A stretch of 39,125 nucleotides of DNA. Origin: Lachnospiraceae bacterium. GTDB lineage: Bacteria > Bacillota > Clostridia > Lachnospirales > Lachnospiraceae. The translations under genes and the position numbers were made by a program. The stretch lies in assembly GCA_017551165.1 (NCBI GenBank), contig JAFZMO010000056.1:1-39125 (forward strand). Reading direction: 5' to 3'. The first letter of the stretch is position 1, and each line of letters starts with the position of its first letter. Shown here one piece after another: positions 1 through 8,440 of the stretch. The notes under the pieces were generated by a model. That model saw nothing but the letters and a program-made list of their open reading frames with translations, did no database searches and was not told where the DNA came from.

Positions 1-737
1 ACCATCGGCATTACGTTGACTGCGGTACCCCAGCTGTACGGGATATCGTTGTCACGACGATATACATTTGCACGAGGGTTGTCCCAGGAACGGAACACAG
101 CCTCGATCGCGAGCTTGAACTGAACAACCGGATCGGACGGGAAATCCTCACCCAGCTGCTTCTTGTACTCTGCCTTGAACTGCTCGGCAAGCTTCTTGAG
201 GTCGGCAGCGTCGAGCTCGATATCGAACTTCACGCCCTTCTCTTCCTTCATCTTGTCGATCAGTGCCTCGAAGTACTTCTTGCCGACTTCCATTACGACG
301 TCCGAGAACATCTGAATGAAACGGCGATACGAGTCATATACGAAACGCTCGAACTTCGGATCCGGGTTGCCGGCGATCATCGCAGCGACAACCTCGTCGT
401 TCAGACCGAGGTTCAGGATCGTGTCCATCATACCCGGCATGGATGCTCTTGCACCGGAACGAACCGAAACAAGGAGCGGGTTCTTGAGATCGCCGAACTT
501 CTTGCCGTTGATCTCCTCCATCTTCTTAACGCCTTCCATGGCCTGAGCCATGATCTCGTCATTGATCTTACGTCCATCCTCATAGTACTGCGTGCAGGCC
601 TCCGTCGTGATCGTGAAACCCTGCGGTACCGGAAGGCCGATGTTCGTCATCTCAGCCAGGTTTGCACCCTTGCCGCCGAGAAGGTTTCTCATATCGGCAT
701 TGCCTTCGGTAAATGCATATACCCACTTTTTAGCCAT
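1..737 (-). CDS. ppdK: Pyruvate, phosphate dikinase, N-terminal part
   Basis: The visible 245 residues begin MAKKWVYAF and contain the family hallmarks of the nucleotide-binding domain of pyruvate phosphate dikinase: RNLLGGKGANLAEM, then GLPVPQGFTIT, then SVRSGARASMPGMMDTILNLG. The enzyme interconverts pyruvate, ATP and phosphate with PEP, AMP and pyrophosphate in the cytoplasm, and in anaerobic Clostridia it often stands in for pyruvate kinase. The C-terminal phosphohistidine and PEP-binding domains lie beyond the left edge. The start is the ATG at 735-737, preceded by an AGAGGAGGT ribosome-binding site about 11 nt upstream. A sigma-A promoter and an inverted repeat lie upstream. The identification is firm; the gene is truncated only by the window edge. 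Confidence 0.96.
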   Translation of the reverse strand, partial: MAKKWVYAFTEGNADMRNLLGGKGANLAEMTNIGLPVPQGFTITTEACTQYYEDGRKINDEIMAQAMEGVKKMEEINGKKFGDLKNPLLVSVRSGARASMPGMMDTILNLGLNDEVVAAMIAGNPDPKFERFVYDSYRRFIQMFSDVVMEVGKKYFEALIDKMKEEKGVKFDIELDAADLKKLAEQFKAEYKKQLGEDFPSDPVVQFKLAIEAVFRSWDNPRANVYRRDNDIPYSWGTAVNVMPM

Positions 738-870
738 ATTCTCTTATGACCTCCTCTGATATTTTCGCCGTCCACGGTCCATCAATCATCTCAAACAACG
801 CAACAAGATTTTCTCCTTCCCCGTAAAAAGAACACGCAAAAGAAAACGTCTGTGGACAGCCGCTACAGAG

Positions 871-899
871 ATTTTAACACACAGGCCCTGTATTGACAA
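871..899 (-). promoter_or_regulatory. Sigma-A promoter of ppdK
   Basis: On the minus strand the -35 box TTGTCA (894-899) and the -10 box TAAAAT (871-876) are separated by exactly 17 bp. The predicted start near 864 gives a leader of about 125 nt before ppdK. The rest of the 251-bp gap 738-988 holds only this promoter, the adjacent inverted repeat and the terminator of the neighbouring esterase gene. Confidence 0.7.
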
Positions 900-916
900 G
901 ATTTTTTTACTTGTCA
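894..916. repeat. Inverted repeat overlapping the ppdK -35 box
   Basis: TGACAAG (894-900) and CTTGTCA (910-916) form a perfect 7-bp dyad around an A/T-only 9-nt centre. One arm contains the ppdK -35 hexamer, so a protein binding here would block RNA polymerase. It could be an operator, but the regulator is unknown, and a chance dyad cannot be excluded. Confidence 0.45.
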
Positions 917-926
917 TAATGCACAC

Positions 927-955
927 AAAAACGCCCGCGAGCGGGGCTCGCGGGC
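927..955 (-). terminator. Rho-independent terminator after the esterase gene
   Basis: GCCCGCGAGC (933-942) pairs perfectly with GCTCGCGGGC (946-955) over a 3-nt loop. On the minus strand the stem is followed by GTTTTTG. It lies about 33 bp past the esterase stop codon. Confidence 0.85.
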
Positions 956-988
956 ATGTTTTTCACTATGTTTCGCCGTATTTGCGAC

Positions 989-2071
989 TTATTGGAAGAT
1001 CATCGGCAGGAACTCATGGATGCAGCGTCTCCAAACGGTCCAGTCGTGACCGCCCGGATAGGTGCTTCTGTGCATGTTGAGGCCCTTGCCCTCGAGGAAC
1101 TTGTCATCCGAATCGAAGGAGTTGAAATACTGGTCCTCGGTTCCCATCGCGCGGTAGAATACCTTGAAGCTCTCGTTGAACTTGTCGGCATCCTCCAGGA
1201 TCGCCAGGTGCGGCTCCGTCGCGTTGAAGAACGGCATGCGCAGGAATCCGCTGAAGAGTCCCGCATAACCGAACAGCTCCGGATGAGACAGCGTCGTGAT
1301 GCTGGTCTGGTAGCTGCCCATCGAAAGGCCTGCCATCGCGCGGTTCCACTTGTCGGTCAGCACGTTGTAACGGCCCTCAATGTAAGGGATGATGTCCTTG
1401 AGCAGAACGTCGAGGAACGCCATGCGCGCCATCGGAGACTTGTCCGCCTCCATGAGCTGCGTCATACCGCAGCACATAACGATGAGCATCTCCTTCATCT
1501 CGCCCTTGTCAAGAAGCTGGTCCGCGATGCGGCCGACGTGGCCCTGGAAGGTCCAGCCGATCTCATTTTCCCCGTAACCGTGCTGAAGATACAGCACCGG
1601 ATACTTCTTGTTCGGGTCATACTTCGGCGGCGTATACACAAGGCAGATCTCAAACTTGCCGGTCACCGAAGACTTTACATAGTGGCGGGTCACTGCGCCG
1701 TGAGTCACGTCCGTGAGACCGTCCCAGGTGATGTCCTCCACCGGAATGTCCATGAAGTTCATCGGGCGGCAGCAGCCGTAGCCGATGGGAAGATACGGAT
1801 TCAGAACATCCGCACCGTCGATCTTGAGGAAGAAATACTGGAATCCGCGACCGAGGTCGAACGTTCCCTCCCAGTAACCATCCTCCTTCTTTTCAAACGC
1901 CTGTGTCTTGCCGAACTGGTCAACCAAAACTTCTTTCGCGTTCGGTGCGATAATGCGAATCGTCACTCTGCCGTCCGGCAGGATCTCATACCCCTGATTG
2001 CCGTCACGGTTCGGCTCTCCGAAGATCGGATCGAACGACAGCGCAGTATCAAGCGGCCATTGTTTACTCAT
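989..2071 (-). CDS. CE1-like esterase (feruloyl/acetyl esterase type)
   Basis: A 360-residue alpha/beta-hydrolase. An N-terminal immunoglobulin-like (CBM48/E-set type) domain covers about residues 20-100 (DGRVTIRIIAPNAKEV, GYWEGTFDL). The esterase-D/CE1 domain follows from about 125, with TPPKYDPNKKYPVLYLQHG, the nucleophile Ser250 in GLSMGS and the catalytic His342 in GGHDW. This architecture is common in rumen feruloyl and xylan esterases that remove ester groups from hemicellulose. There is no signal peptide, so it probably acts in the cytoplasm on imported oligosaccharides. The ATG is preceded by AGGGAGGG. It follows the ABC pair by 145 bp on the same strand and may share its transcript. 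The exact substrate is not visible. Confidence 0.87.
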   Translation of the reverse strand: MSKQWPLDTALSFDPIFGEPNRDGNQGYEILPDGRVTIRIIAPNAKEVLVDQFGKTQAFEKKEDGYWEGTFDLGRGFQYFFLKIDGADVLNPYLPIGYGCCRPMNFMDIPVEDITWDGLTDVTHGAVTRHYVKSSVTGKFEICLVYTPPKYDPNKKYPVLYLQHGYGENEIGWTFQGHVGRIADQLLDKGEMKEMLIVMCCGMTQLMEADKSPMARMAFLDVLLKDIIPYIEGRYNVLTDKWNRAMAGLSMGSYQTSITTLSHPELFGYAGLFSGFLRMPFFNATEPHLAILEDADKFNESFKVFYRAMGTEDQYFNSFDSDDKFLEGKGLNMHRSTYPGGHDWTVWRRCIHEFLPMIFQ

Positions 2072-2216
2072 ATTTGCAAACCCTCCCTATACTCTTTTCT
2101 CCCCTTCTCGCGGGGTGCGGTACCTCGGTATCGCATTTATACCATTGTACTCCTTCTCGAGAGCTTGCGCTTGTGTTTTCTTGCGGTTTATGCGTCAAAT
2201 CGTGCGAAGTTTTGCA

Positions 2217-4010
2217 TCACTGTGCGGTCTGATAGCGTCCCGCCTGCACGCGCCACATCTCCGCGTAGCGGCCGCCCAATGCGAGCAGGCTCGCGTGGGT
2301 TCCCTCCTCGACGATGCGCCCGTTCTCCAGCATCAGGATGCGGTCGGCATCTCTTGTCGTGGAAAGCCGGTGCGAGATGTAGAACACGGTCTTGCCCTTC
2401 GCCGCACGCTTCATCGCGCGGTTCAGCTCGTACTCCGCGAGCGGGTCGAGTGCACTCGACGGCTCGTCCATGATCAGGATGTCGGCATCCTTGTAAAATG
2501 CTCTTGAAATCGCGATCTTCTGGCTCTCGCCGCCGGAGAAGTTCACGCCCTCGCGGTCGAACTCCGCAGTCACCTGCGTGTCCAGCCCGCGCGGCAGGCT
2601 CGCAAGCCGCTCTCCGAAGCCGGCCCGCTTCAGCGCATCCGCGATGCGGTCGCGGTCGGCGGACTCCGCCTCGCCGCTCATCACCACATTTTCCGCGAGT
2701 GACGCGCCGTACATCTGGTAGTCCTGGAAGACGACGCCGATGCGCCCGCGGTAGTCGTTCGGACGGTACTCGCGGATGTCACGGTCGTGGTAGGCGATCG
2801 TGCCCGCGGTCGGGTCGTAGAGGCGCATCAGAAGCTTGATCAGCGTCGTCTTGCCCGCGCCGTTGTAGCCGACGATGGCGATGTGCTCACCCTTGCGAAC
2901 CGTGAGCGAGATATCCTTGAGCGTGTCCTCCATATCCTCGCGGTAGCGGAAGCTCACGTGGTCGAGCACGATCTCCGCGTTGCCCTCGGGCACGTCGTCG
3001 CCCTCGTCGCGGCGGATCTTCGGCTCGTAATCGAGGAATTTCCGGATCTTGTCGATGTAGAGGCTGTTCTCCTGCGCCTGAGGCACGATGTCCGCGATGT
3101 CCGCCATACCTCTGCGGAGGCTGCCGGTGCGGTTGAACAGAACGACCGCATTGCTGTAGTCGATCGTGTGCAGCACCGCTGCCTGGAAGACGAGATACGT
3201 GATGTAGAGGCCGTCCATGATGAAGTCGCCGACGAGGTAAGCCTTCGTGTACCCCAGAAGCGACCGCTTCATTCCGACCTTCTCCTGGATCTCCGCGATC
3301 TCGTCGTCCGCCTCGGCGAACTCGCGCTCCAGGCGGTCGCCGACCTCAGGGTGCAGCCGCAGCTCCTTCGCGTAGTCGTTCAGGTAGAACACGCGGCTTA
3401 TGTAATTGCGCTTGCGCTCGAGCGGATTGACCGTGAGTCGTACACGGTAGTTGAGCTTGTTCAGCACACGCGACACGAGGAAGCGCAATACAAACGATGC
3501 AAGGACGAACAGCACGCCGGCTGCGTCCGTGAGCAGGTAGAAAACACCTGTCGTGAAAAGTATCGTGAAGCCCTGCACGATCATGTTGCACATGGCAAGG
3601 AACCGGTCGATGGAGGTCTCCGCCTCCGCAACCGCCAGCACGAAATCATTGTAGTAGTCGGGATCGTCGTAGCACGAGAGGTCGATCTCCGACGCCTTTT
3701 GGTACATTTTCTCCTTGAGCGCCTTGTAGAGCTTGGGCTTCGCGCGGTAGGACCATCCGTGGATGAACAGTCCGTCCGGTATGATCTGGAGCATGTTGAC
3801 GGTCAGGATGATGCCGATCACCAGCAATGCCTTCCAGAACGGCTCGTGATACTCCGCGCAGTGCAGCACGTAGCGGATGCCGAGCACGTGTTCGAGGAAA
3901 ATGATACCCTGATACCGGAATCCGTCGTACAGGAAATAGATCATGTACCCCGGACAGGTCTTGAAGCAAAGCCTCCACAGGAAGAGCTGGTTCTGAATTA
4001 TCCGCTTCAT
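2217..4010 (-). CDS. ABC exporter half-transporter B
   Basis: A 597-residue fused membrane domain and ATPase. Hydrophobic segments occur near residues 25-45, 58-78, 143-180 and 255-285. The nucleotide-binding domain has Walker A GYNGAGKTT (381-389), signature SGGES (492-496), Walker B ILIMDEPSSALD with the catalytic Glu, and an H-loop His547. Its start codon overlaps the stop of the upstream ABC gene (ATGA at 4007-4010), so the two are translationally coupled and probably form a heterodimer. An SD GGAGGTG lies just before the ATG. The substrate cannot be told; lipids, peptides and drugs are all handled by this fold. Neither half shows an N-terminal peptidase domain. Confidence 0.92.
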   Translation of the reverse strand: MKRIIQNQLFLWRLCFKTCPGYMIYFLYDGFRYQGIIFLEHVLGIRYVLHCAEYHEPFWKALLVIGIILTVNMLQIIPDGLFIHGWSYRAKPKLYKALKEKMYQKASEIDLSCYDDPDYYNDFVLAVAEAETSIDRFLAMCNMIVQGFTILFTTGVFYLLTDAAGVLFVLASFVLRFLVSRVLNKLNYRVRLTVNPLERKRNYISRVFYLNDYAKELRLHPEVGDRLEREFAEADDEIAEIQEKVGMKRSLLGYTKAYLVGDFIMDGLYITYLVFQAAVLHTIDYSNAVVLFNRTGSLRRGMADIADIVPQAQENSLYIDKIRKFLDYEPKIRRDEGDDVPEGNAEIVLDHVSFRYREDMEDTLKDISLTVRKGEHIAIVGYNGAGKTTLIKLLMRLYDPTAGTIAYHDRDIREYRPNDYRGRIGVVFQDYQMYGASLAENVVMSGEAESADRDRIADALKRAGFGERLASLPRGLDTQVTAEFDREGVNFSGGESQKIAISRAFYKDADILIMDEPSSALDPLAEYELNRAMKRAAKGKTVFYISHRLSTTRDADRILMLENGRIVEEGTHASLLALGGRYAEMWRVQAGRYQTAQ

Positions 4011-5881
4011 GCCAGAACACCTCCCTTCACCGTGGGAGCGACGCCCGCTGCGGGCTTGCTCTCATCCGCAAGCGCGAGGTAGTTCTTCGCCTGCTTGCGG
4101 TACATGTCGGCGTAGATGCCGTCCTGCTCCATCAGCATGGCGTGCGTGCCGTACTCCTTCACGCTGCCGTCCGACAGCAGGTACACCCAGTCCGCATTTT
4201 GCACGGACGAGAGGCGGTGCGAGATGAACACGAGCGTGTTGTCTTTGCACTCGCTGTAGATATTGTCGAAGATCTCGGCCTCGGCGATCGGGTCGAGCGC
4301 ACTCGACGGCTCGTCGAAGACCTTGAACGGGCACTGCTTGACGAACGCCCTGGCCACGACGATCTTCTGGAACTCGCCGCCCGAGAGCATCGCACCCTCG
4401 TCGTCGAACTCGTGGGTGAGCGTCGTGTCAAGCCCCTTGGGCAGCGACATGACCTTGTCGTACGCTCCCGCAAGCTTCAGCGCTTCCGTCACGCGGCTCT
4501 CCCGCTCCTCGGCGGGAATGGGCTCTCCCATGACGACGTTGTCCGTGACCGACATAGAAAACATGCGGTGATCCTGGAACGCCGTCGCGAAGAGCGCGCG
4601 GTACTTGCGGAGATTGTACTCCCGGATGTCGCGGCCGTTTAAGAGGATCTGTCCCTCCGTCGGGTCGTAGAACCGTAACAGCAGCTTGATCAGCGTGGTC
4701 TTGCCCGCGCCGTTGTGTCCCACGAGCGCGTAGGTCTTGCCGCCGCGGAACTCCATATTCAGGTGCGAGAGCACCTCCTTGTCCTTGTAGGAAAATGATA
4801 CGTCCCTAAACTCGATGCTCCTAATCTCCTTGCCGGGATCGAGTCCGTCGGAATCCTCCGGAATGCGCTCCTTGTACTCGAGGAACGTCCGCAGGTACTC
4901 CATAAAGAGTCCGTTCTTGAACAGCTCCGTGAGCGCCTCGGTAAATCCGATCAAAATCCATGTGGTCGACACCATCATGCTCGTGATGACCGAGAGCTCC
5001 GCGAGGCTCATCGACTCGCTCACAACCGTGCGGTACGCCCCGTAGATCAGCAGTCCCTCGAAGATGAAGGTGAATGTGAACATGACGTAGAACCAGTGCA
5101 GGATGGCCGCCTTCTTCGTGTACTTCTTCGTCACGTCGGCCACGCCCGTGATCGCCTCGCGGTACTGCCTCCGCATCAGGGAGAACACTCCGGTGAGGCG
5201 CATCTCCTTCGCGTACTCCGGCAGGTACATCACGCGGTTGATGTACGCGATGCGCCGGTTGTGCGGCGCCATGTCCTTATTTCTCGCATAGTCGAGACGG
5301 CTGATCGCTCGGTTGAACACGAAGTTGCCGATGATCGGGAAAATGATGAACAGCACCGAGATCTTGTCCACCTGATACATGAACAAAAACGCGCAGAAGC
5401 TCGCGATCGCGCCGAAGATTGTCTTGAACAGCGCCTCCGCCGTCGCGATCAGGCGCGTGTCGGCCTGCTCCATCGCCAGCGTGTAGCGGTCGTAGAAATC
5501 GCTGTCCTCAAAGCACGTGAGCTCCACGTTGCGCGATTTACGGAACAGGATGCGGTACAGCCCCTTGTTGACCACCGCCCCGCACACCGGCCGGATCTTT
5601 CCCCCGAAAAACTCCTCATAGAGCATCATGCAGCTGAATACGCACGCGACAACCGCGATGTACGTGAGGATTTTCCGAAATTCATCGCCGGCCTCCATGG
5701 CGTTGATGACGTGCCTCATGAAGAACGCGCTGTAGAACAGCCACTCAAAGTACCCGAGGAACCGCATCACGCCCTGGTGCATGACCAGCGACGGGCAGAT
5801 CCGCCACAGAAGCTTCAGGGCGTAGAAATTGTTCATCACGGCCCGCTTGCGGCTGATCTTGTTCGATTTCTTCTCACCCAT
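4007..5881 (-). CDS. ABC exporter half-transporter A
   Basis: A 624-residue ABC half-transporter, first gene of a coupled pair. The membrane domain fills about residues 20-330, and the ATPase has Walker A GHNGAGKTT near 388, signature LSGGEFQK and Walker B KVFDEPSSALD with an intact catalytic Glu. Both halves therefore look ATPase-competent, unlike the many heterodimeric exporters with one degenerate site. I place the start at 5881 (MGEKKSNK) rather than five codons upstream, because a G-rich SD (GGGGGGTG) sits 4-6 nt before this ATG and contains the alternative start region. A TTGACA-17-TACAAT promoter precedes it. Function beyond export-type transport is unknown. Confidence 0.91.
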   Translation of the reverse strand: MGEKKSNKISRKRAVMNNFYALKLLWRICPSLVMHQGVMRFLGYFEWLFYSAFFMRHVINAMEAGDEFRKILTYIAVVACVFSCMMLYEEFFGGKIRPVCGAVVNKGLYRILFRKSRNVELTCFEDSDFYDRYTLAMEQADTRLIATAEALFKTIFGAIASFCAFLFMYQVDKISVLFIIFPIIGNFVFNRAISRLDYARNKDMAPHNRRIAYINRVMYLPEYAKEMRLTGVFSLMRRQYREAITGVADVTKKYTKKAAILHWFYVMFTFTFIFEGLLIYGAYRTVVSESMSLAELSVITSMMVSTTWILIGFTEALTELFKNGLFMEYLRTFLEYKERIPEDSDGLDPGKEIRSIEFRDVSFSYKDKEVLSHLNMEFRGGKTYALVGHNGAGKTTLIKLLLRFYDPTEGQILLNGRDIREYNLRKYRALFATAFQDHRMFSMSVTDNVVMGEPIPAEERESRVTEALKLAGAYDKVMSLPKGLDTTLTHEFDDEGAMLSGGEFQKIVVARAFVKQCPFKVFDEPSSALDPIAEAEIFDNIYSECKDNTLVFISHRLSSVQNADWVYLLSDGSVKEYGTHAMLMEQDGIYADMYRKQAKNYLALADESKPAAGVAPTVKGGVLA

Positions 5882-5916
5882 ACTTTCACCCCCCATTCTG
5901 AAAAATAATAAGCCCG

Positions 5917-5945
5917 ATTGTACTCCTACACCCGCCCGGTGTCAA
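5917..5945 (-). promoter_or_regulatory. Sigma-A promoter of the ABC pair
   Basis: On the minus strand a consensus -35 TTGACA (5940-5945) is followed after 17 bp by TACAAT (5917-5922). It lies 36 bp upstream of the ABC start and would drive both half-transporters and perhaps the esterase. Confidence 0.8.
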
Positions 5946-5996
5946 GCCACAATCCGTAGAAAATAATACGTTTTTTGTTGTGCCCTTCAACCCCGG

Positions 5997-6785
5997 TTAT
6001 GACTTGCGGCAGATGTACAACAGGTGGTTGGTCCCGCCCAGCAATTCTCTTTTTTCGGAAAATGCGAGATACCACTCGGCGAACCTCGCAAAATCCTCAT
6101 CGGCGATCGCGAAGTCCTCCCGGTCCTCCAGCGCCTCCACCATGCCGTCCACGCCGGTCGTGGCGAGCCACTGCACCGGACGGTCCGCGAAAAGCGCCTC
6201 GAACTCCTCGATGTCGTAGCCCGTGAACAGCTGCTCCTTGAAGTGGCGGATCCTGTAATCGTCCGTGAAGTTCTCCTCCTGCCCCGCAGCCCAGTTGCCC
6301 TGGAAATAGTTTGCGTACATGATGCCGAAGACCGATAGGAATGCGTACAGGATCACGCCGCCCGGCTTCGTCACGCGGATGGCCTCATCGATGGCACTGT
6401 CGACGTCCGCCTTGTCGTAAAGATGATACATCGGCCCGAAGCACAGCGTGACGTCGAACGTGCCGTCCGCGAACCTGCCAAGGTCGGTGGCGTCGCCCTG
6501 AAGCGCCTGCAGGTTCGCAAGCCCGCTGCCGTTGCGGCGCAGCACCTCGAGGTTGCTCTCAAGAAGCTCGACCGCGGTCATATCCATGCCCTCCTTTGCG
6601 AGCGCGACGGAATACCGGCCGGTGCCCGCGCCGATCTCGAGCACCTTGTCGCCCTTCGCCGCGTAGCGGTGGATGTAGTTCATCGTGACGGCGTACTCCA
6701 GCTGCCCGTGCCGGGTTCGCGCAAGCCGGCTGTCCTCGTTGCTCCAGTCATAAAACTCCTGCAAGATCTCCAAACGTGTCTTCAT
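5997..6785 (-). CDS. Class I SAM-dependent methyltransferase
   Basis: A 262-residue Rossmann-fold methyltransferase of the Methyltransf_11/25 type. Motif I is KVLEIGAGTGRYS near residues 46-58, followed by an acidic ribose-binding strand (MTAVELLESNLEVL), the motif LQGDATDL and the motif FDVTLCFGPMYHL. Substrate-binding segments are not diagnostic, so the methyl acceptor is unknown. The start is placed at 6785 (MKTRLEIL), since GGAGGGACGAAAC precedes that ATG, whereas an in-frame upstream Met has no SD and falls in the glyS terminator. No own promoter is evident. The gene begins 39 bp past the terminator stem of glyS on the same strand, so it may be fed by read-through. Confidence 0.88.
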   Translation of the reverse strand: MKTRLEILQEFYDWSNEDSRLARTRHGQLEYAVTMNYIHRYAAKGDKVLEIGAGTGRYSVALAKEGMDMTAVELLESNLEVLRRNGSGLANLQALQGDATDLGRFADGTFDVTLCFGPMYHLYDKADVDSAIDEAIRVTKPGGVILYAFLSVFGIMYANYFQGNWAAGQEENFTDDYRIRHFKEQLFTGYDIEEFEALFADRPVQWLATTGVDGMVEALEDREDFAIADEDFARFAEWYLAFSEKRELLGGTNHLLYICRKS

Positions 6786-6823
6786 GTTTCGTCCCTCCGT
6801 GTCCTCATTTTCCGAAAAATGGT

Positions 6824-6868
6824 AAAAAAACGCCATAGCATTTTGCGTATGACAAAAATGCTATGGCG
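6824..6868 (-). terminator. Rho-independent terminator of glyS
   Basis: A perfect 14-bp stem (CGCCATAGCATTTT at 6831-6844 with its complement at 6855-6868) encloses a 10-nt loop. On the minus strand it ends in seven T residues (6824-6830). It lies about 50 bp past the glyS stop codon. Confidence 0.92.
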
Positions 6869-6916
6869 AATGCGTCGAAGTATTGTTGCTGTGAACGGCC
6901 TAAGCCGCGCGGCGGT

Positions 6917-8305
6917 TTACCACTCGAACTTAGCGGCAAAGTATGCCTTGAGATCCTCGATCTTCACGCGCTCCTGCTCCATCGTGTCGCGGTCGCGGAC
7001 GGTTACGCAGCCGTCGGTCTCGGACTCGAAGTCGTAGGTGACACAGAACGGGGTTCCGATCTCGTCCTGGCGGCGATAACGCTTACCGATATTGCCGCGG
7101 TCGTCGTATTCACAGTTGTAGTATTTCGAAAGTTCGGCATAGATTTTGTCTGCGCCTTCCGCAAGCTTCTTAGAGAGCGGGAGAACACCGATCTTCACCG
7201 GTGCGAGTGCCGGATGGAAGTGCAATACGGTACGGACATCGCCCTCCGCAAGCTCCTCCTCATCGTAGGCTGCGCAAAGGAAAGCGAGAACCACACGGTC
7301 TGCGCCGAGCGACGGCTCGACAACATAAGGCGTGTAGCGCTGCTGCTTTTCATCGTCGAAGTAGGTGAGATCCTCACCCGAGGTATTGATGTGCTGCGTG
7401 AGGTCGTAATCGGTACGATCCGCGATACCCCACAGCTCGCCCCAACCGAACGGGAACAGGAACTCGATGTCGGTCGTTCCCTTGGAGTAGAAGCAGAGCT
7501 CCTCCGGAGCGTGGTCGCGAAGACGCATCTCGTCCTCCTTGATGCCGAGCGAGAGCAACCAGTCGCGACAGAACGCGCGCCAGTACCGGAACCACTCAAG
7601 GTCGGTGCCGGGCTCGCAGAAGAACTCGAGCTCCATCTGCTCGAACTCACGGGTGCGGAACGTAAAGTTGCCGGGCGTGATCTCATTGCGGAAGCTCTTG
7701 CCGATCTGGCCGATACCGAACGGGATCTTCTTGCGGCTCGTGCGCTGTACGTTCTTGAAATTGACAAAAATACCCTGCGCGGTCTCCGGGCGAAGATATA
7801 CGGTATTCTTCGCATCCTCGGTGACGCCCTGGAAGGTCTTGAACATCAGGTTGAACTGACGGATGTCGGTGAAATTATGCTTGCCGCAGGTCGGGCAGGG
7901 GATATTATTTTCCTCGATGAAATTCTTCATCTCGTCCTGCGAGAACGCGTCGATCGGCTTCGGAAGGGTGATGCCCTTCTCCTCCGCATAGTCCTCGATC
8001 AGCTTGTCCGCGCGGAAGCGCTCGTGGCACTCCTTACAGTCCATCAGAGGATCGGAAAATCCGCCCAAGTGACCGGAGGCAACCCACGTCTGCGGGTTCA
8101 TGAGGATCGCGCAGTCAACGCCGACATTATACGGGTTCTCCTGGATAAACTTCTTCCACCACGCCTTCTTGACGTTATTCTTGAGCTCAACGCCGAGATT
8201 ACCGTAGTCCCAGGTGTTGGCCAGGCCGCCGTAGATCTCGGAGCCCGGATATACAAAGCCTCTCGCCTTCGCAAGGGCAACAATCTTGTCCATCGTCTTT
8301 TCCAT
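6917..8305 (-). CDS. glyS: Glycyl-tRNA synthetase, single-chain dimeric type
   Basis: A 462-residue class II synthetase that charges tRNA-Gly. It begins [27 protein letters not shown]. It contains the class II motif 2 segment (SFRNEITP), the [10 protein letters not shown] segment typical of the alpha2 family, and motif 3 [12 protein letters not shown]. Two Cys pairs (CKECH near 81, CPTCGKH near 127) probably form the insertion-domain metal site. Length matches the family. The start at 8305 is set by GAGGT 8-9 nt upstream; 24 extra in-frame codons upstream lie in and before the promoter. It is a single-gene unit with a clear promoter and terminator. The leader is only about 55 nt, too short for a T-box. 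Confidence 0.96.
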   Translation of the reverse strand: MEKTMDKIVALAKARGFVYPGSEIYGGLANTWDYGNLGVELKNNVKKAWWKKFIQENPYNVGVDCAILMNPQTWVASGHLGGFSDPLMDCKECHERFRADKLIEDYAEEKGITLPKPIDAFSQDEMKNFIEENNIPCPTCGKHNFTDIRQFNLMFKTFQGVTEDAKNTVYLRPETAQGIFVNFKNVQRTSRKKIPFGIGQIGKSFRNEITPGNFTFRTREFEQMELEFFCEPGTDLEWFRYWRAFCRDWLLSLGIKEDEMRLRDHAPEELCFYSKGTTDIEFLFPFGWGELWGIADRTDYDLTQHINTSGEDLTYFDDEKQQRYTPYVVEPSLGADRVVLAFLCAAYDEEELAEGDVRTVLHFHPALAPVKIGVLPLSKKLAEGADKIYAELSKYYNCEYDDRGNIGKRYRRQDEIGTPFCVTYDFESETDGCVTVRDRDTMEQERVKIEDLKAYFAAKFEW

Positions 8306-8367
8306 AATCGCTACCTCATTTCTTAGGATATCTTGGGATTTCTTGGATTTCCGTGTAATAATCGTTA

Positions 8368-8396
8368 TATATAACACCGAAACCTCGTTCTGTCAA
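8368..8396 (-). promoter_or_regulatory. Sigma-A promoter of glyS
   Basis: The minus strand reads TTGACA (8391-8396), a 17-bp spacer, then TATATA (8368-8373). The predicted transcript start is about 55 nt before the glyS ATG. The 44-bp stretch between this promoter and the GH43 stop carries only a weak 6-bp hairpin (8414-8428) without a convincing T-run. Confidence 0.85.
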
Positions 8397-8440
8397 CCGA
8401 AAATGTATTCCTCCGGCGAACTTCGCCGACCTCACGGCGC

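Noticed and set aside
8306-8367. Possible T-box leader before glyS
   Set aside because: The leader from the promoter to the start is only about 55 nt, too short for a T-box, and no specifier or antiterminator structure is seen.
8414-8428. Hairpin after GH43 as a terminator
   Set aside because: The stem is 6 bp with a 3-nt loop and lacks a T-run on the correct side.
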